A stretch of 64,000 bases of DNA from Marchantia polymorpha subsp. ruderalis (Eukaryota; Streptophyta; Marchantiopsida; Marchantiales; Marchantiaceae). The stretch's first letter is position 1. Each line of letters begins with the position of its first letter. Below are positions 25,301-38,216 of the stretch, in pieces. The notes under the pieces are model-generated. The model was given only the letters and a program-made list of their open reading frames with translations. It did no database searches and was not told the DNA's origin. The stretch is taken from contig AP031355.1 in NCBI GenBank assembly GCA_037833965.1, forward strand, positions 27,119,501 to 27,183,500, written 5' to 3'. The position numbers and the translations under genes were made by a program.

Positions 25301-27810
25301 TAAAATTTAACGAGTTTTGAGCAGCTCTAGTAATCTCGAAGATAATAAATTTTGTACTAAACGACAGTTTTTTCTCTGAATATCAGTGCTGGCTCGAAGC
25401 TTTTGAGTACTGTCTTTCAGACTGACAAGACAAAGGACAGCACCGGCGCAATTACGACCACTGAGTCTCAATGTGATAGCGATTCACGTCATGTGGTGAC
25501 ATATGGTCTTGGAGATGGAAATGACTGGCAAGCCGTCATGTTGGCGCCTAACGTTCAAAGTGGAACTGACTATGTAGTTGTAAGTGTAGTTACTTACACT
25601 CTTCATAGATTATTTGATTTCAAACAGAAGGCTAAATTTCTTCTTTACTGAAGACTAGCTCAGCAGGGACTAGTTACACACAAAGTAGCACCCACCTCTC
25701 TATCAATATAGCATCGTTATTTCATGGGGAATATCTAAATGCATACATGTATTTGTATCATCAGGTGAACTCAGGTAGACCCATGGCGAGGGTAACTCTA
25801 CAGTTACCAGGAACTCATAATGTTCTCAACTCACTTGCGGTGAATATCTGAACTTTAATTTCTTGGCGGGTTCACTGCCCATCAGTTCTAATATACACTT
25901 CTGTTTCGGTTGAGTATCTCTTTTCAGCATACTTGTTTAAGGCCTAGCTATTTAGGTAGTACAGCGAAACTTGAAATAAGCGTCTGGAGAGAACATCTAT
26001 TTTGCCTTGGTATATTGACGCTGAAACTTTTTCATCAGACCGGTGGTGAACTTTTTTTGTCTTGTTCACCGTACTGATTAATGGATTACTGCAGGCTATC
26101 GTCGTAGCGTCTTTATTAGCTTCTCGGGACAATTCAAGTTCCAGTATTGAAGGCAACTTCGCTGCCATGAAGAAAGCAGCAGAAGCAGCTAGTGAGGCTT
26201 TGTCTGGATTCGTTGGGATTCGGAGGAGATTCGAGCTCGTCGGAAAGTGGAAAAATTGCTGCATATACGACGACTATGCACATCATCCAACGGAAGTGCG
26301 AGCTGTTCTTCAAGCAGCTCGACAAAGATTTGATCAGCAACCCATATGGGTTGTCTTTCAACCACATACCTACAGGTAGGGCTGGGCTCTTCGTCTCCTC
26401 TTTGACTTACATTAACTGATTAATTTTGACTCAGTGATATAATTAGTGAACACATTAACTGTAAGGAGCTGAGATTCTTTCTCTATTTTTTTGCAGTCGT
26501 TTGGCAAAATTGCTACATGACTTCGCCCCTGCATTCAGTGCTGCCGACAGGGTTATCATCACTGAGGTTAGGATCATCTGCCGTGGTGTCTACCACCTTT
26601 TAGTTCGTTTCATATATAAGGAATTATATGGCTTCATATTGATACTCATTTAGGCACCACACAGCCTTCAAATTTACTGCTCTGTACATCATCTGATTTA
26701 AGAAGGCAAGTACTCACTTTGTTTTACGCGATTGATGGATCCAGGTATACTCTGCACGAGAAGACAACATTTGGGACATAAGCGGTGCCGACTTGGCAGC
26801 TGTAGTTACCGGTCCGCCCTCCATATTTGTATCGACATTAGTAAGTCTTCTCGATCCTGATTTTCGGCCACTTTCCTGTACTCGAGAGAACTCTCAGCGA
26901 AGAGTGCCATAAAAATTAGCGTGATGCGGAAACATGTATAAATTTTATCTGGAGTACCAGCAGGATGCGTTGAAAGTCAAAAACCAAGTTTCTTCTTCTT
27001 TTCTTTATCATAGTTGCTGACATGTGATAATGTTGCTAAAATATCCTGGATATTCTTAGAGTTATAGTCTTGGTCTAGGAATAAGAATTCGCTTGTTTGT
27101 GGACGTATCTCAGGATAAAGTTGTTGAGCGGCTAACATGGGAGTTGGTGCTGTCTGAGGCTATGGGATCCAAGGGCGTGGTTCTGCTGACTCTAGGAGCA
27201 GGTACAGTAATTGAAGATATTCGGGAATCTTTTAAATTTGAGTATCGTTGAGAGTTATGAGTGTGAAGAACTAAAAGTAAGTCATGACATGTCGAAGCAT
27301 ATTTATGTTAGTGGGATTCCGAGTGTTTGGAATTCTTAGCTCAAATCTCGCAGTAGCTTATTTTGCAACTCGCATCAAATCCCCGATATTTTCTCCTTCA
27401 GAAAAAAATTAAATGTTACACCATGCAATCGTGTTCACGGCATCAGGGGTTTTTTCATCTCAATTTGATTTTATATAAAACATCGGGTATCCTTGTTCGG
27501 AATCCATCTGACAATAATGAGGAGAACTGGGCTTCTTTTGGTGCTCTTTTGAGTTTGTTCTTGGAAGCCCGTAACAAATAGAGTATCTGATTGTTTGGTA
27601 TTCCGGTGCTCTTTCTCGTGGCTTTTGGTGTGGTATTTCAGACTGAAATTCAGATTCCAAAGCTATTTAAAACATTGAAATAGCTTTGTGGAACTGCTAA
27701 GATAAAATATGCATATAAAATAGCTGATGTTTTTTTCTCTTGTTTGACATTTTGTAGGTGATATAACAGACGTAGGATATGAGCTTTTGAAGGCTCTCTC
27801 GACCAAGTAA
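22337..27810 (+). CDS. MURC: UDP-N-acetylmuramate--L-alanine ligase MurC, plastid type, 14 exons
   Basis: MurC joins L-Ala to UDP-MurNAc using ATP, the first peptide step of peptidoglycan synthesis. Exons: 22337-22867, 23311-23516, 23900-23970, 24137-24225, 24524-24577, 24827-24922, 25168-25244, 25387-25579, 25765-25839, 26095-26375, 26497-26566, 26745-26840, 27114-27201, 27758-27810. All junctions are GT...AG and phases agree, giving 659 aa. Residues 1 to about 150 are a basic, Ser/Cys-rich extension read as a plastid transit peptide. The mature part has the Rossmann motif [11 protein letters not shown] (G161 on), the ATP loop AGSHGKSTTA (267-273), EADEYDG (split by intron 5), [10 protein letters not shown] and DDYAHHPTE (523-531), then FQPHTYSR and LTLGAGDITDVG, all typical of MurC rather than MurD/E/F. 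Bacterial MurC is about 460-490 aa, so the excess is the N-terminal extension. In mosses plastid Mur enzymes are needed for chloroplast division; flowering plants have lost MurC. No key residue is missing. Confidence 0.95.
23760..23783. repeat. 11-bp inverted repeat in MurC intron 2
   Basis: The arms caattgtacgt and acgtacaattg flank a 2-nt spacer, a near-perfect 24-bp palindrome inside intron 2 of MurC. It contains GTAC on both sides. It may be chance or a binding dyad. Confidence 0.65.
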
Positions 27811-30800
27811 TTTTTGGTTATCGCAAATGTCGACTACGATAGGTATTAGGCATCAGTTCTAGCTGGACTTATGCGGAGTTCAGTGGCTTTGTCAAGTTTT
27901 TTTATTCAAATTCATTGCTCAACATCCACGTTGAAAGTTTTGATGACGAGATTGGGCACAAATCCAAGAGAGAATTGTAAATGGTCTCGCTAGCTCAGCA
28001 ACACCATTTTGCTCTGAATTACATGATTAGTACTGTTATATAATGCATCTCCATTTCTTCTAAAAGTAATTCTTGCCACTATTTAGATGTGAATATCTCA
28101 ATTCCTTCTAGTTTGATTTTCAAAAGAAAACTTCTAATTGTTTTTGAGTTTTCCTGCATGGAATAAATCCATCAGTAGTACTAATAATCATCAAGGAGAA
28201 TTGATATACGATTTTTGTTCTAGAATTTGAGTAGGAAGAAATGAACCCAATAAACATACTTGAAAAAACAGAAGATTTATGCACACAACATTGTGTGGTT
28301 TTCTAAATACAAATCCTCTTAACTATGTATTTCGCATTGTCTCATTATGGGTATTAAAGATTATTAGTTTAAGTAGTCAAGATATTTATTTACTGATATG
28401 ATTGGTTCCGACACTTCACAATAGAAAGCTTCTTACTGAGACTATTGCATAGCTCTCCATCAAATATTATTGCTCTTTCCATAAGTAATTTTTTCTCAAG
28501 CCTTTCTTGCCACAAAAGCTAAACACTTATTGTCAACATCTAATTTTCATCTAGCTCTCTATGAAAAGTTGTAGACTTAACCACAATAGGAATATAACTA
28601 TGAACACATGTTTCAAAATGTTTAACTCTTAAAATACATTACATTTTAATGATTGATACTCAAATGTGCATTATAATAAAAATAAAAAATATCACATAAC
28701 TCATTTTTATATATTTCTGAATATCAAATCCCAAAAGTATTAGAAGTATAGGAAAATGTTTTGTAAAATTGTCAAATTCAAGAATATGTAAATTTCAAGA
28801 ATTTATCATATTCAAGATCATTATTATTGCACATCTATGAAATAATTTAGAAAATTTATTTCACTACTATCAGTTAGTGCTACAAATAAAGTTAAATCAT
28901 GTCACAATTGTAGAGAGTAAAGTCAAGTGCATCCAAATACTGTCAAAGCAAAAATTCATAGGCATAGACATAACCTACGCTAGACATATGTGGTTTATTA
29001 CTGAGGATTAAGTCCATAGAACACCTTAGTTTGACTAAAACATATACTAAAGATTGTCATCGTGAGCTCTCTTATAAAATTTTAGTCTAACCAATTTAAC
29101 TAACTAGGATTAAGCTAGCTTGAATAAAATGAAGACTTGAGTGAATTTTAACAAATTATCTCTTAATCCATGTAATGAGTATCATAATCTTCATCGCTTA
29201 TATAAATATTATACAGAAAGTTTTAAAAAGAAATCTAAAAGATGTTATTCTGTAAATTAGAATCATGTTTTGAGTCAGATTATGTATAGAGGTAACAAGA
29301 TTATTTGTAAATCTTACTTGTGCTACTCTAAAATATCTGCAAAGTAGCACAATGTCTTCTAGAACTCTCTAAAGAGATAACCTTGGTCGTTGCATTAGAT
29401 GCACGGAGTCACCAACAATTTTGACTAGTTCAAGATTTTTTTTATCAAAACTTCCATCTTTTCATAGGTCAATATTGGATGTCAATATGTTTCACCTTGC
29501 TACCAACATTTGATTGAAATCAAGATGTAACATCTTTCTTACTATCAAAATGAAGCTTTACTATCAATGAATTTTCATTCCGATCTAAGTGCATTAAATT
29601 CTATGGTTTTATTTAAATTTTCATTCTTTTATTGCCATTACATATTCAGCTTTTGTATTTAGTTTTAGCTAATCATTTTTCCAAAATGGTACGAACTAGT
29701 GCTCTAATCATCAAATGTACATTTTCACTGTTCTAGATCTTGTATATAGTTAATATCAATGTAACATAACAAAGATTTGACTTTAGATAATAAATCATTT
29801 GTTTTTATGACAATAAATCATCAAAAAAATATATCATCATATATATATCATAATCCTTAGTACTCTTGAGTTATTTAAGAATTCACTTCAAATCTTCAAA
29901 ATGCATTATACTTGAATTTGACATGAACCTGTTCATCTTGTCCAAAGCTAGAGCAATCTTAGGTTTCATGTATATTATCAAATACACGAGTCAGATCATT
30001 ACTTTTCAGATAAAAACGTGATGATATCTTTGAGTTTTTAATGTGTTATGAATTAGACATTGAGTTTTAGATTGCTTGAAGTGTAAGGTCAAAAGAGACC
30101 AAACTTCTTTGAGTTTGTACTGTTAAAAAATCCAAGCAAGCGTTGAATTCACTTGCATTGATTTATTCATAGGTTTTTTCTTCAAACTCATGTGAACATT
30201 CATCTTTAATATACTTCTGAATGTATCCAACTTTTTTATTTTGAATGCATGTTTTAGGTGAATCTTGTATCTATTCTTGTTAGATTGATTTTTTGCTAAA
30301 GTGATTATGCCATTCAATTATACAACCAGAAAAACTAGATTAAAGATCTCATTTTTCAACTTCTCATGTATATACATGGGCCATATACACTCTTTGAAAA
30401 ACTTTATGACTTTATAAACTTATCACACCTTGCATTCCACTGTCTAGGAGTTTGTTCCAATTAATACAATGATTTCAACAAATTACAAACCAATTCTTTT
30501 TAAAATTGTATCATTAATATGAACTGATTGTCTTATTTAAATAATTTAATTACGTCCATTTCATCTATACTCTGATTAAAAATGGCAACAAGTGCATATA
30601 TGAATCAAATTGTAGAATAATTTGCTACAAGTGAGAAAATTGTGTTATATAAATTATTTTTAACATAATTTAGATTATCTCCTTGTAATGTACTTGCTAG
30701 CCAAAATTTTACTTTTTTTTTAATGAGATTTAATGGACTATATAATTTTTTTTAAAAAGATATGTTTTGTTATAAATTTATTAAGAAATATTTAAAAAAA

Positions 30801-31680
30801 ATTTAAATTCTTGGTGAATTTTAATTAATAAAATTTTATAAATATAGTTTTTTCCAAATTTTTCTTAAAAATATAACCTTTTTCATTCTAAAATGCTAAT
30901 TTCTGTTTCATTTTCTAAATCATATTAATCCAGTTTATGACAAATGTAGAAGAATTTGTTTATCTATGGTTTTCGGAAATTTTTTTGTTAATTTAATGAT
31001 GAATATTTTTTTTTCCTTTTTATTTTATATGTTTTATAATTGTAATTGTAAGTATATAAGTATATATCTTGCTACAAATATATACTTATATAGTAATATA
31101 TATCATCTTTTCAAAATTTCAAGGAGATTATAACTGATAATTATTGTACTTAAAATTTTGAAAGTTCCTCAAATATAGAAATATTCAAATTTGAATTATT
31201 TGACTCAAAATCCATTTTTCAATAACAAACTGTTACGTATAGATTTATAATTTTCATTTCATTTTAAGTAAGTATTTATGAATGCTTCTAGGTATTAGGT
31301 CAACCATAATAAACATATGGCTTACGCTGAGGATTGACAACTATCAATCTTCTGGGCACTAGAGTGGATTTATTTTTAAAAGAATAAGTCAATTTGATAA
31401 TTATTTAGGATATTTATTATTTATAGTTATTTATGAATATTTATTATCTATGCTAATTATTTAATATGGATTTCATATAAAATTCCATTGTAGCTCCAAA
31501 ATTATCATATGAAGTTGAATGACTAAAATAGTCACATTGTGTTAAAATAACATTCAAATATGGAAGTCATTGTAATGGACGTATCCTACATGTGATAATT
31601 TATGTGAAATCACAGTAATGCGAAATGTATTTATACATCATTTGACATATGCACTTTTGAATGAGCATTTATTTGTACCG
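27811..31680. other. AT-rich desert downstream of MurC
   Basis: About 3.9 kb of very AT-rich DNA with homopolymer A/T runs and no open frame above 64 codons that looks like protein. The first few hundred bases must contain the MurC 3' UTR. An AT-rich inverted repeat lies at 31053-31092. No gene is seen. Confidence 0.65.
31053..31092. repeat. AT-rich 15-bp inverted repeat
   Basis: Arms 31053-31067 and 31078-31092 are exact reverse complements with a 10-nt loop, made almost entirely of A and T. Such sequences can extrude as cruciforms. It is probably incidental in this composition. Confidence 0.6.
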
Positions 31681-32847
31681 CAATGATAAGTAACTCAACA
31701 CCGGGCAACTTCAGACCGTTCAACACGGAGGTCAGTAGAAATTAAGCTCTGATTTCTTGAAATTAAGGATCGCAGTCTGTAACGACCGAAGCTGAGGTCT
31801 GGTACAGAGCGTCCGCTCCAGCCGGTCACTTTTTGAATCTTCGAATATTTTTCGAGCATGTTCGAAAGGGCCAGACGTTTGTTTGTAACCTAACAGTTGC
31901 TACCGTTAATTAAGCCTTTTGTCTGCTAGTGGCGTATTAAAACCAGCGACGGGATGTGACGATGTGACGCGACGAGGCCTGGATTTCAAGAAGGAAATTT
32001 GATCTTGGAGGAATCAGAGATTGACGGGCCTTCGTGTTTCAAGACTGTCCGCGATCGGATGAAATATCTCCGACCTGCGCTGCGCAATCTGAGAAAGTCG
32101 TGCTCATGGCTCGAGGGAAGCTTCAACTCTCAGATGAATTTTGAAGCCGGAGGATGAAAATCTGGATGATGCAGTTTAAGACTTAAAGTATTTTTTCGCA
32201 GGTTTTCGCCCGAGCGAGGGATGCAGGTTCTCGCCTAATCCTTCGATGCCACTGAGATGCACTGGAATCGCAAGTTTTCGACGGAAGAATCGAAGGTGAT
32301 AAAATCTCCACTCTTACCTTCTACCTGTTCTGCGATTTGAAGCAGAAGATCTTACTGCCTAGATCATCCTTCCCTACAGGAATTCCTCATGATTCCCACC
32401 TACTCCTTGAAAACATTATAGAAAAAGACAATCACCCGCTCGAATTCTGAGCCTGATGCATATTGACAAAAGTTCACGCTCGGTGGTAACCCAAAAGGTA
32501 ATAAGTAATGCAAGTACGTTTTTCTCAGCAGTGAAGTACATCCATATATGACAGGTACTACTCTCCCCCCTCTCCAATTATATATCAACCTGCAGATAAA
32601 TCCAGCAATCATTACGGGAGAATGACTTTAGGAACCAAACAAGCATTTGAATAGCCTAAAGAGCATCAGATGCACCAAACAGAAAGGCATTCGAAGATAC
32701 CGAGTCGTACAACCAGAATCTGATCTGATAGGTGTGATACTCCTAGCAGTCCTCGTTTTCAGTTGTGATCTTCTATGGCAACAGCCGTATATTGCCTATG
32801 AAACTGGCGGTACCATTCCTCAGACCTTCTACAAAATACGTTGAAGG
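31681..32847. other. balanced-composition spacer, no supported gene
   Basis: The base composition rises abruptly from the AT-rich desert. Only short open frames (up to 70 codons) without recognisable motifs are present. It may be promoter or repeat sequence; nothing further can be supported. Confidence 0.4.
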
Positions 32848-33363
32848 TCAAGGACGCTGCAGCGTCCAGTACGAAAGGTCATACGTCTCGTAAATTTCGC
32901 CACCGGCATGGTGGACGTCGACCGTGCATGAGCTGCTCATCACATGACTGCTGAACGCAGGACATTCGGTCGTAATGTCATGTCCTGAATCGGGATCATT
33001 GAGGGGCACTTTTACGGTGGAATGCTCCCAGCGGTGCTCGCATTGCGGACATAAAAGCGTACAGCCTGTGAAGCAGAGAGGATCACTGCTTCTGGCCCAC
33101 GTTCCGGAAGTAGAGTATCGCGCTGCGACGTACATGAAGCCTGTGCAGGCAGGCACACGGAGTCCGTGGCTATGGGAAGAGTGCACGATAATGTAACGGG
33201 ATGAGATCGTTCGATAAGCTCGCTGAGTTTCTTTTCGCAGAAGGCGCGGGCAGCGCGGATCCATGGCCACATCAGACACACGATCGACGAGCGACGATCC
33301 CGGGCTGCCGCTGCTATAAAGCGCGACGAAGCGAGTGCTTTGGAAGAACGGATAGGGACTCAT
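32848..33363 (-). CDS. 171-codon ORF of unknown nature in a GC-richer island
   Basis: An uninterrupted ATG-to-stop frame of 171 aa on the minus strand, in an island clearly less AT-rich than its flanks. The protein is soluble-looking, with no signal peptide or transmembrane segment. Near residue 107 it has a Cys cluster (FTGCTLLCPQCEHRW) that could bind a metal, followed by an acidic Asp/Glu-containing part and a His/Cys-containing C-terminus. I recognise no family. A 16-bp perfect palindrome (32852-32867) overlaps the last codons. Shorter frames on both strands overlap it, so chance is a real possibility in this composition. It could be a small gene, one exon of a larger one, or a relic of a repeat. 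Confidence 0.3.
   Translation of the reverse strand: MSPYPFFQSTRFVALYSSGSPGSSLVDRVSDVAMDPRCPRLLRKETQRAYRTISSRYIIVHSSHSHGLRVPACTGFMYVAARYSTSGTWARSSDPLCFTGCTLLCPQCEHRWEHSTVKVPLNDPDSGHDITTECPAFSSHVMSSSCTVDVHHAGGEIYETYDLSYWTLQRP
32852..32867. repeat. 16-bp perfect palindrome ggacgctgcagcgtcc
   Basis: A self-complementary GC-rich sequence covering the final codons of the 171-codon minus-strand ORF. No function can be assigned. Confidence 0.7.
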
Positions 33364-34477
33364 GACCAGATTTTGGATCGGGCTACGGCCAGCCTAGAAC
33401 GATGTGAGCTGCGAAATGCCTGCAGTTGCAGTAGCTGTGAATTGACATGTCTTGTTCCTTAGTCATCACATGTTTGTTAGTAATCTTCTTCTTCTAAACA
33501 TCTGACGATTCATATGGTTCTGGTGGTCTCACATAGCATGCTTGCCAACTCCAAGGATTTCAGCTCCGGGAAATTCAAATTCCATTTTGTATCTTACAGC
33601 TACCTGCTATAGTTGAGAGTCGGTTTCAAATGCTAATTTTCCGATGCCTTTCGTCAGGAGTCACATTCGAGGCCGACGAAATTATAATGGTGGACTCGAG
33701 ATTATGTTGAAACTACAAGATTCTTTATGCTGGCAACAGGTCTTCATCATTGAGAGGATGGAAGAATGCCAAAATTGCATAGACTCAAGATACACTAATG
33801 TGTTGAAATTAGGATGCACATAACCTTCGTAATATTCAGAATTCATCTCTTGAAAGCCTTCCTAGTGTTGCAGTCCGGCCAATTTGCCTGGTGAGAAGTA
33901 GGGACTGATGCTTTGTGAACTGCATGATGTCGTTTCTCCCTTCAACCACATTGTTTTTAAGCTCCTACATTTTCACGTGGAAACTAGCTATTTCTAATTT
34001 CTGTTCCAAGATGATTAGAGGTCTGTACATATCTGATGACCTACCTATAATTTCTGTACAAGCGTAATTTGACAATTTGAAGCTTATCGTTCTCAGCTCT
34101 TTTGCAACACAATCGTGAAGGTCGAGTAAAGATGAACTTAGTTCTAATAACTTACGAAGATTGTTCATTCATGACGCACGAGTGTCCCCATCATTTGTCA
34201 GACTGAAAAGTATACACCTACTAGACTTTGAAAGTTCTGTATATCAGATGCTAGAATATAGATGCGGAACTTATGTATTTGTCGCAGCGAAGTAGATTTA
34301 GTTTAAAGGAAGCAAGAAAGATTTTTTTGTTGTTGGCGTTTTCAAGTTTCTTATGAAGCTTAATGATTCTCGGAAATAATGCAGGCTTTGAGGTAATTCT
34401 GTCAACTGAATTCGAAGCCCAATTTTGATCAATCCGGTGGGACACTCAAGCAACCAGAAGCCTTTACAGAGAGAAGG
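33364..34477. other. spacer upstream of the beta-xylosidase gene
   Basis: No protein-like frame and no clear TATA element in a well-placed position. It presumably holds the promoter and 5' leader of the GH3 gene that starts at 34478. Confidence 0.4.
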
Positions 34478-37400
34478 ATGAGAGTATACGTACTGGCAGT
34501 GCTGCTGTTGATCCAGCACCTGCTGGCTCAAAACATGAGTGGAGCTTCCTCAGGATCATCGTATGCTTGTACGAACAGCGAATCCAAGTCGTGGGCATTT
34601 TGCGATAAAGCTCTTTCCATCGAAAAGCGCGTCGCAGATTTAATCTCCCGACTCAGCTTGCAAGAGAAGATTTCTCAATTGGGGAATGGAGCTGACGATA
34701 TATCCAGTATCGACGTTCCTGCTTACCAGTGGTGGGGTGAAGCGTTGCATGGTGTAGCATCCAGTCCTTCCGTGCACTGGGATGGTCCTGTGAAAGGAGC
34801 TACAAGCTTTCCAATGCCCATCTCATTGGCAGCATCGTTCAACAAATCGTTATGGAATAAAATTGGTCAGGTATGCGCCACTAAAATTCACTATCCGCCA
34901 GAAATAGTAGCTACTATTTCGATAAATAAGTACAACATGAGCTTGACAATCTCGACAATTTGGACCCTTGCAAGCATGCATCACAGAGTGGAAGTTGAAA
35001 CTCTGCATACGAATGCAGCGTCGATGCTGGATAGATCGTGCAGAAAGAACTGATTCTCATGAGATTCCTTCTGAAAATATCAAGTGAGAACAATGGTTGG
35101 CCAAAACAAAAACTATGGACTTTTCATGATAGGAGAAAGATCTCTAGAGACGGAATTGTGAAATTCCTCGACATCGAGTCGCGGATTAACCTGCATGGAG
35201 ACTGGTATCAGTTGAACTTCTCTTTTTGGTCCTTCGTAGATGAACTTTTGAATTGCTATTAACTACACCAGTCTTCGTCTCCGATACTTCATTCCAGGTG
35301 ATATCAACTGAAGGCCGAGCGATGCACAACTTAAAGCAATCAGGGCTGACTTTCTGGTCTCCGGTAATCAATCTGGTCCGAGACCCCCGATGGGGAAGAG
35401 TGCAAGAAACTCCTGGAGAGGACCCATACCTCATTGGACAATATTCAGTTTATTTTGTGAGAGGGATGCAAGAGGCGAAAGATTACGACCCTTCAAACCA
35501 AGACGACGATGGAAATGAATATTTTGCTCTGAAAACGTCTGCTTGCTGCAAGCACTACACAGCATATGATCTGGACAACTGGCACGGCATCGAGCGCTAC
35601 TACTTCAATGCTGAGGTATAGCTCTCGTGATTGAATTTTAACTTCTGATTTATCTTCATATGGAAGCAGTGTGTGAGTACAGTCCGTTTCTGCAGGCCAA
35701 CGACTACCAGTAAATGTACATAATGCTCAGTCGGTTAATGTACATTCTGTACCTTTAAGCCTCAATCGCAGAATGGCAGCAGTACAAAGATAAGATACAC
35801 AGCTTGCACATTAACGACTGACCAAGTTATCGCGCCGATTCCTTTTGAAGGTGACTAAACAAGACTTGGCCGATACGTACAATCCACCGTTCCAAAGTTG
35901 TGTTCAAGAAGGAAGAGCTAGTTGTTTGATGTGCTCTTACAATAAGGTCAATGGAGTCCCCACATGCGGAGACCCAGATCTTCTCAAAGGGATTGTAAGG
36001 AAGGCATGGGGCCTTCGAGGGTAAGTCTTGAGGCTGAGCTGACATCTGAGACCTTCACACCGAGCAATTTAACGTTATTTGTGTCAAAGTAAATTTTTCA
36101 CATGCTGCGATTTGGCTATGCTGACATGCTTGTATCTTATGACGTGGCAGCTACATTGTTACTGATTGTGACTCGTTGCTCGTCATGTACGACCAGTCAC
36201 GTTATTCTAGAAGTCCTGCAGAGGCAATCGCAACTGCCATGCTAGCAGGTTATCAAATCATTCTCCTGAATTTGTGCAAATTGATGCGCTGTTTACGATC
36301 CACACTTACTAACGCAGATCAGCATTCTCACCCACCAAAGCTTACTTGTAGTAGTTGATGATCTGTTCAACTGTAGACATGGATCACGAGACGAGAGGGA
36401 TACATGACCACTTGGCGTACTCCTAATACTTGTGGTGAGGAAATTGTTGCGATGTGAACAGGGCTTGATTTAAATTGCGGATCTACAATAAAAAACCATG
36501 GAGCCACTGCTGTTAATCAAAGCCTGATATCTGAAGACGATATCGATCGAGCTCTGAGCAATACACTCACCGTTCTAATGAGACTGGGAATATTCGACGG
36601 AAGCCCCCTAGATCAACCTTATGGAAGTCTGGGAGAAGATGACATTTGCAGTGACGAACATCAGGATTTGGCTAGAGAGGCAGCTGTTCAAGGCATCGTG
36701 CTTCTAAAAAATGAGGAGGACAGCTTACCGCTTTCTCCCAGTCAAATCAAAACCTTGGCGATCATAGGGCCAAATGCAGATGATAAGAAATACACAATGC
36801 TCGGTAACTATGCAGGTGAAATTCACGGAATCCTACCAATCAGAGGTTGTCAATGTCAGGTGTAGCAGTTTACCTGCGTGCGAGACGTCATTTGTCGTTT
36901 CGGAATTTAACTAATCTTTACATGATAAAATCCTGTAATTTACATGAAGCTCTCTAGTCTCCGTTTTGAAGCCTGCAACATCATAATCGACAAGATTTAA
37001 CGTTTCTTGGCCGTCCGAACTGCAGGTCGACCATGCAAGTATGTCACCCCACTTCAAGGCATATCGACTTATCACATCGACACTGTTGTGTTCGAAACTG
37101 GATGCTCCAGTATTGATTGCAGTTCAGATGAGAAGATCGAAGATGCTGTGTCTGCTGCAAAGAAGGCAGACGCCGTGATTCTTGTGATGGGACTCGACCA
37201 GGACCTAGAAAGAGAAACATTTGACCGAAACAGCTTAAAATTGCCCGGGAAACAAGAGCTGCTCGTATCATCCGTTGCTAATGTATCAAGTGGTCCAGTT
37301 GTGTTAGTACTAATGAGTGGAGGACCATTGGACATATCCTGGGCAAAAACCGATTCTAAAATACAGAGCATCCTGTGGATGGGATACTCTGGCCAGGCCG

Positions 37401-38216
37401 GAGGTCTAGCTTTAGCTCAGATCATCTTTGGTGACAGAGATCCAGGTGCGTTGATAAATATTTGTGTGAGACTCACCACTGAAGCTCAGAACGAAATTTG
37501 TAGGACAGAGACACAACTGAAATTCCTCGTATACCTTCAAAGTAACAATCTAGCAAGAGGAACTCTGCTGACTTCTGTTACTAACTTGTTTCTTTCTGGT
37601 TCCAGTTGGGAGGCTGCCAGTGACATGGTACCCGGAAACTATTACGGATTGGCCAATGACAAATATGAACATGCGACCGGACCCTGACAGTGGCTATCCT
37701 GGACGAACACACCGTTTCTACAATGGACCTACTGTCTACGAGTTTGGGTATGGCATGAGCTACTCGAAGTCCACGACTACAGAAGTCACTGCACCCACTA
37801 ACTTCAAAGCACCTGATTTGTTCCAACAGGCCTGCTATCACAAGCGCTTGACAACAGAACAAATCGACTCCATTGGGTGCTTGCAGTCAGATCTCGATGC
37901 TTGTATGGAAGCTAGCCTTCCGATGTCCATCACTGTTAAGAATGGAGGACCTACAGCTGTTACAGAGGTAGTTCTTGTGTACCATGTTCCTCCTAGAGCG
38001 GGTGAAGGTGGCACTCAATTGAAAGAACTGATTGCCTTCGAGCGAACCGAAGTGCAGTCCTTCTCGTCGAAGATCATTGACCTGACCATAAACCTTTGCT
38101 ACCATACAAGCACGGTCAAACAAGACGGGACTCGTGCTCTTCAATTGGGTATTCATAAGTTTGTCGTAAGTTCAGGATCCGGAACACCTGCAGAACATAG
38201 CTTTTCCGTACAGTGA
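34478..38216 (+). CDS. BXL: secreted GH3 beta-D-xylosidase / alpha-L-arabinofuranosidase, 7 exons
   Basis: Exons 34478-34870, 35298-35615, 35851-36020, 36151-36248, 36462-36815, 37026-37445 and 37606-38216 join in phase (GT...AG throughout) to 787 aa, the usual length of plant BXL proteins (about 770-790). Residues 1-18 form a signal peptide, so the enzyme should go to the cell wall, where family members remove xylose or arabinose from xylan and arabinan. The GH3 N-terminal domain shows [44 protein letters not shown] and [13 protein letters not shown]. The YIVTDCDS motif spans exon 4's start, with Asp299 as the expected nucleophile, then GLDLNCG. The GH3 C-terminal domain shows [27 protein letters not shown] and MGYSGQAGG, followed by LPVTWYPE, and a fibronectin-III-like tail. 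Specificity between xylosidase and arabinofuranosidase cannot be told from sequence. Confidence 0.95.

Noticed and set aside
34871..35262. Extension of GH3 exon 1 or a separate ORF at 35038-35262
   Set aside because: This is intron 1; exon 2 begins at 35298 with the conserved [15 protein letters not shown] continuation.
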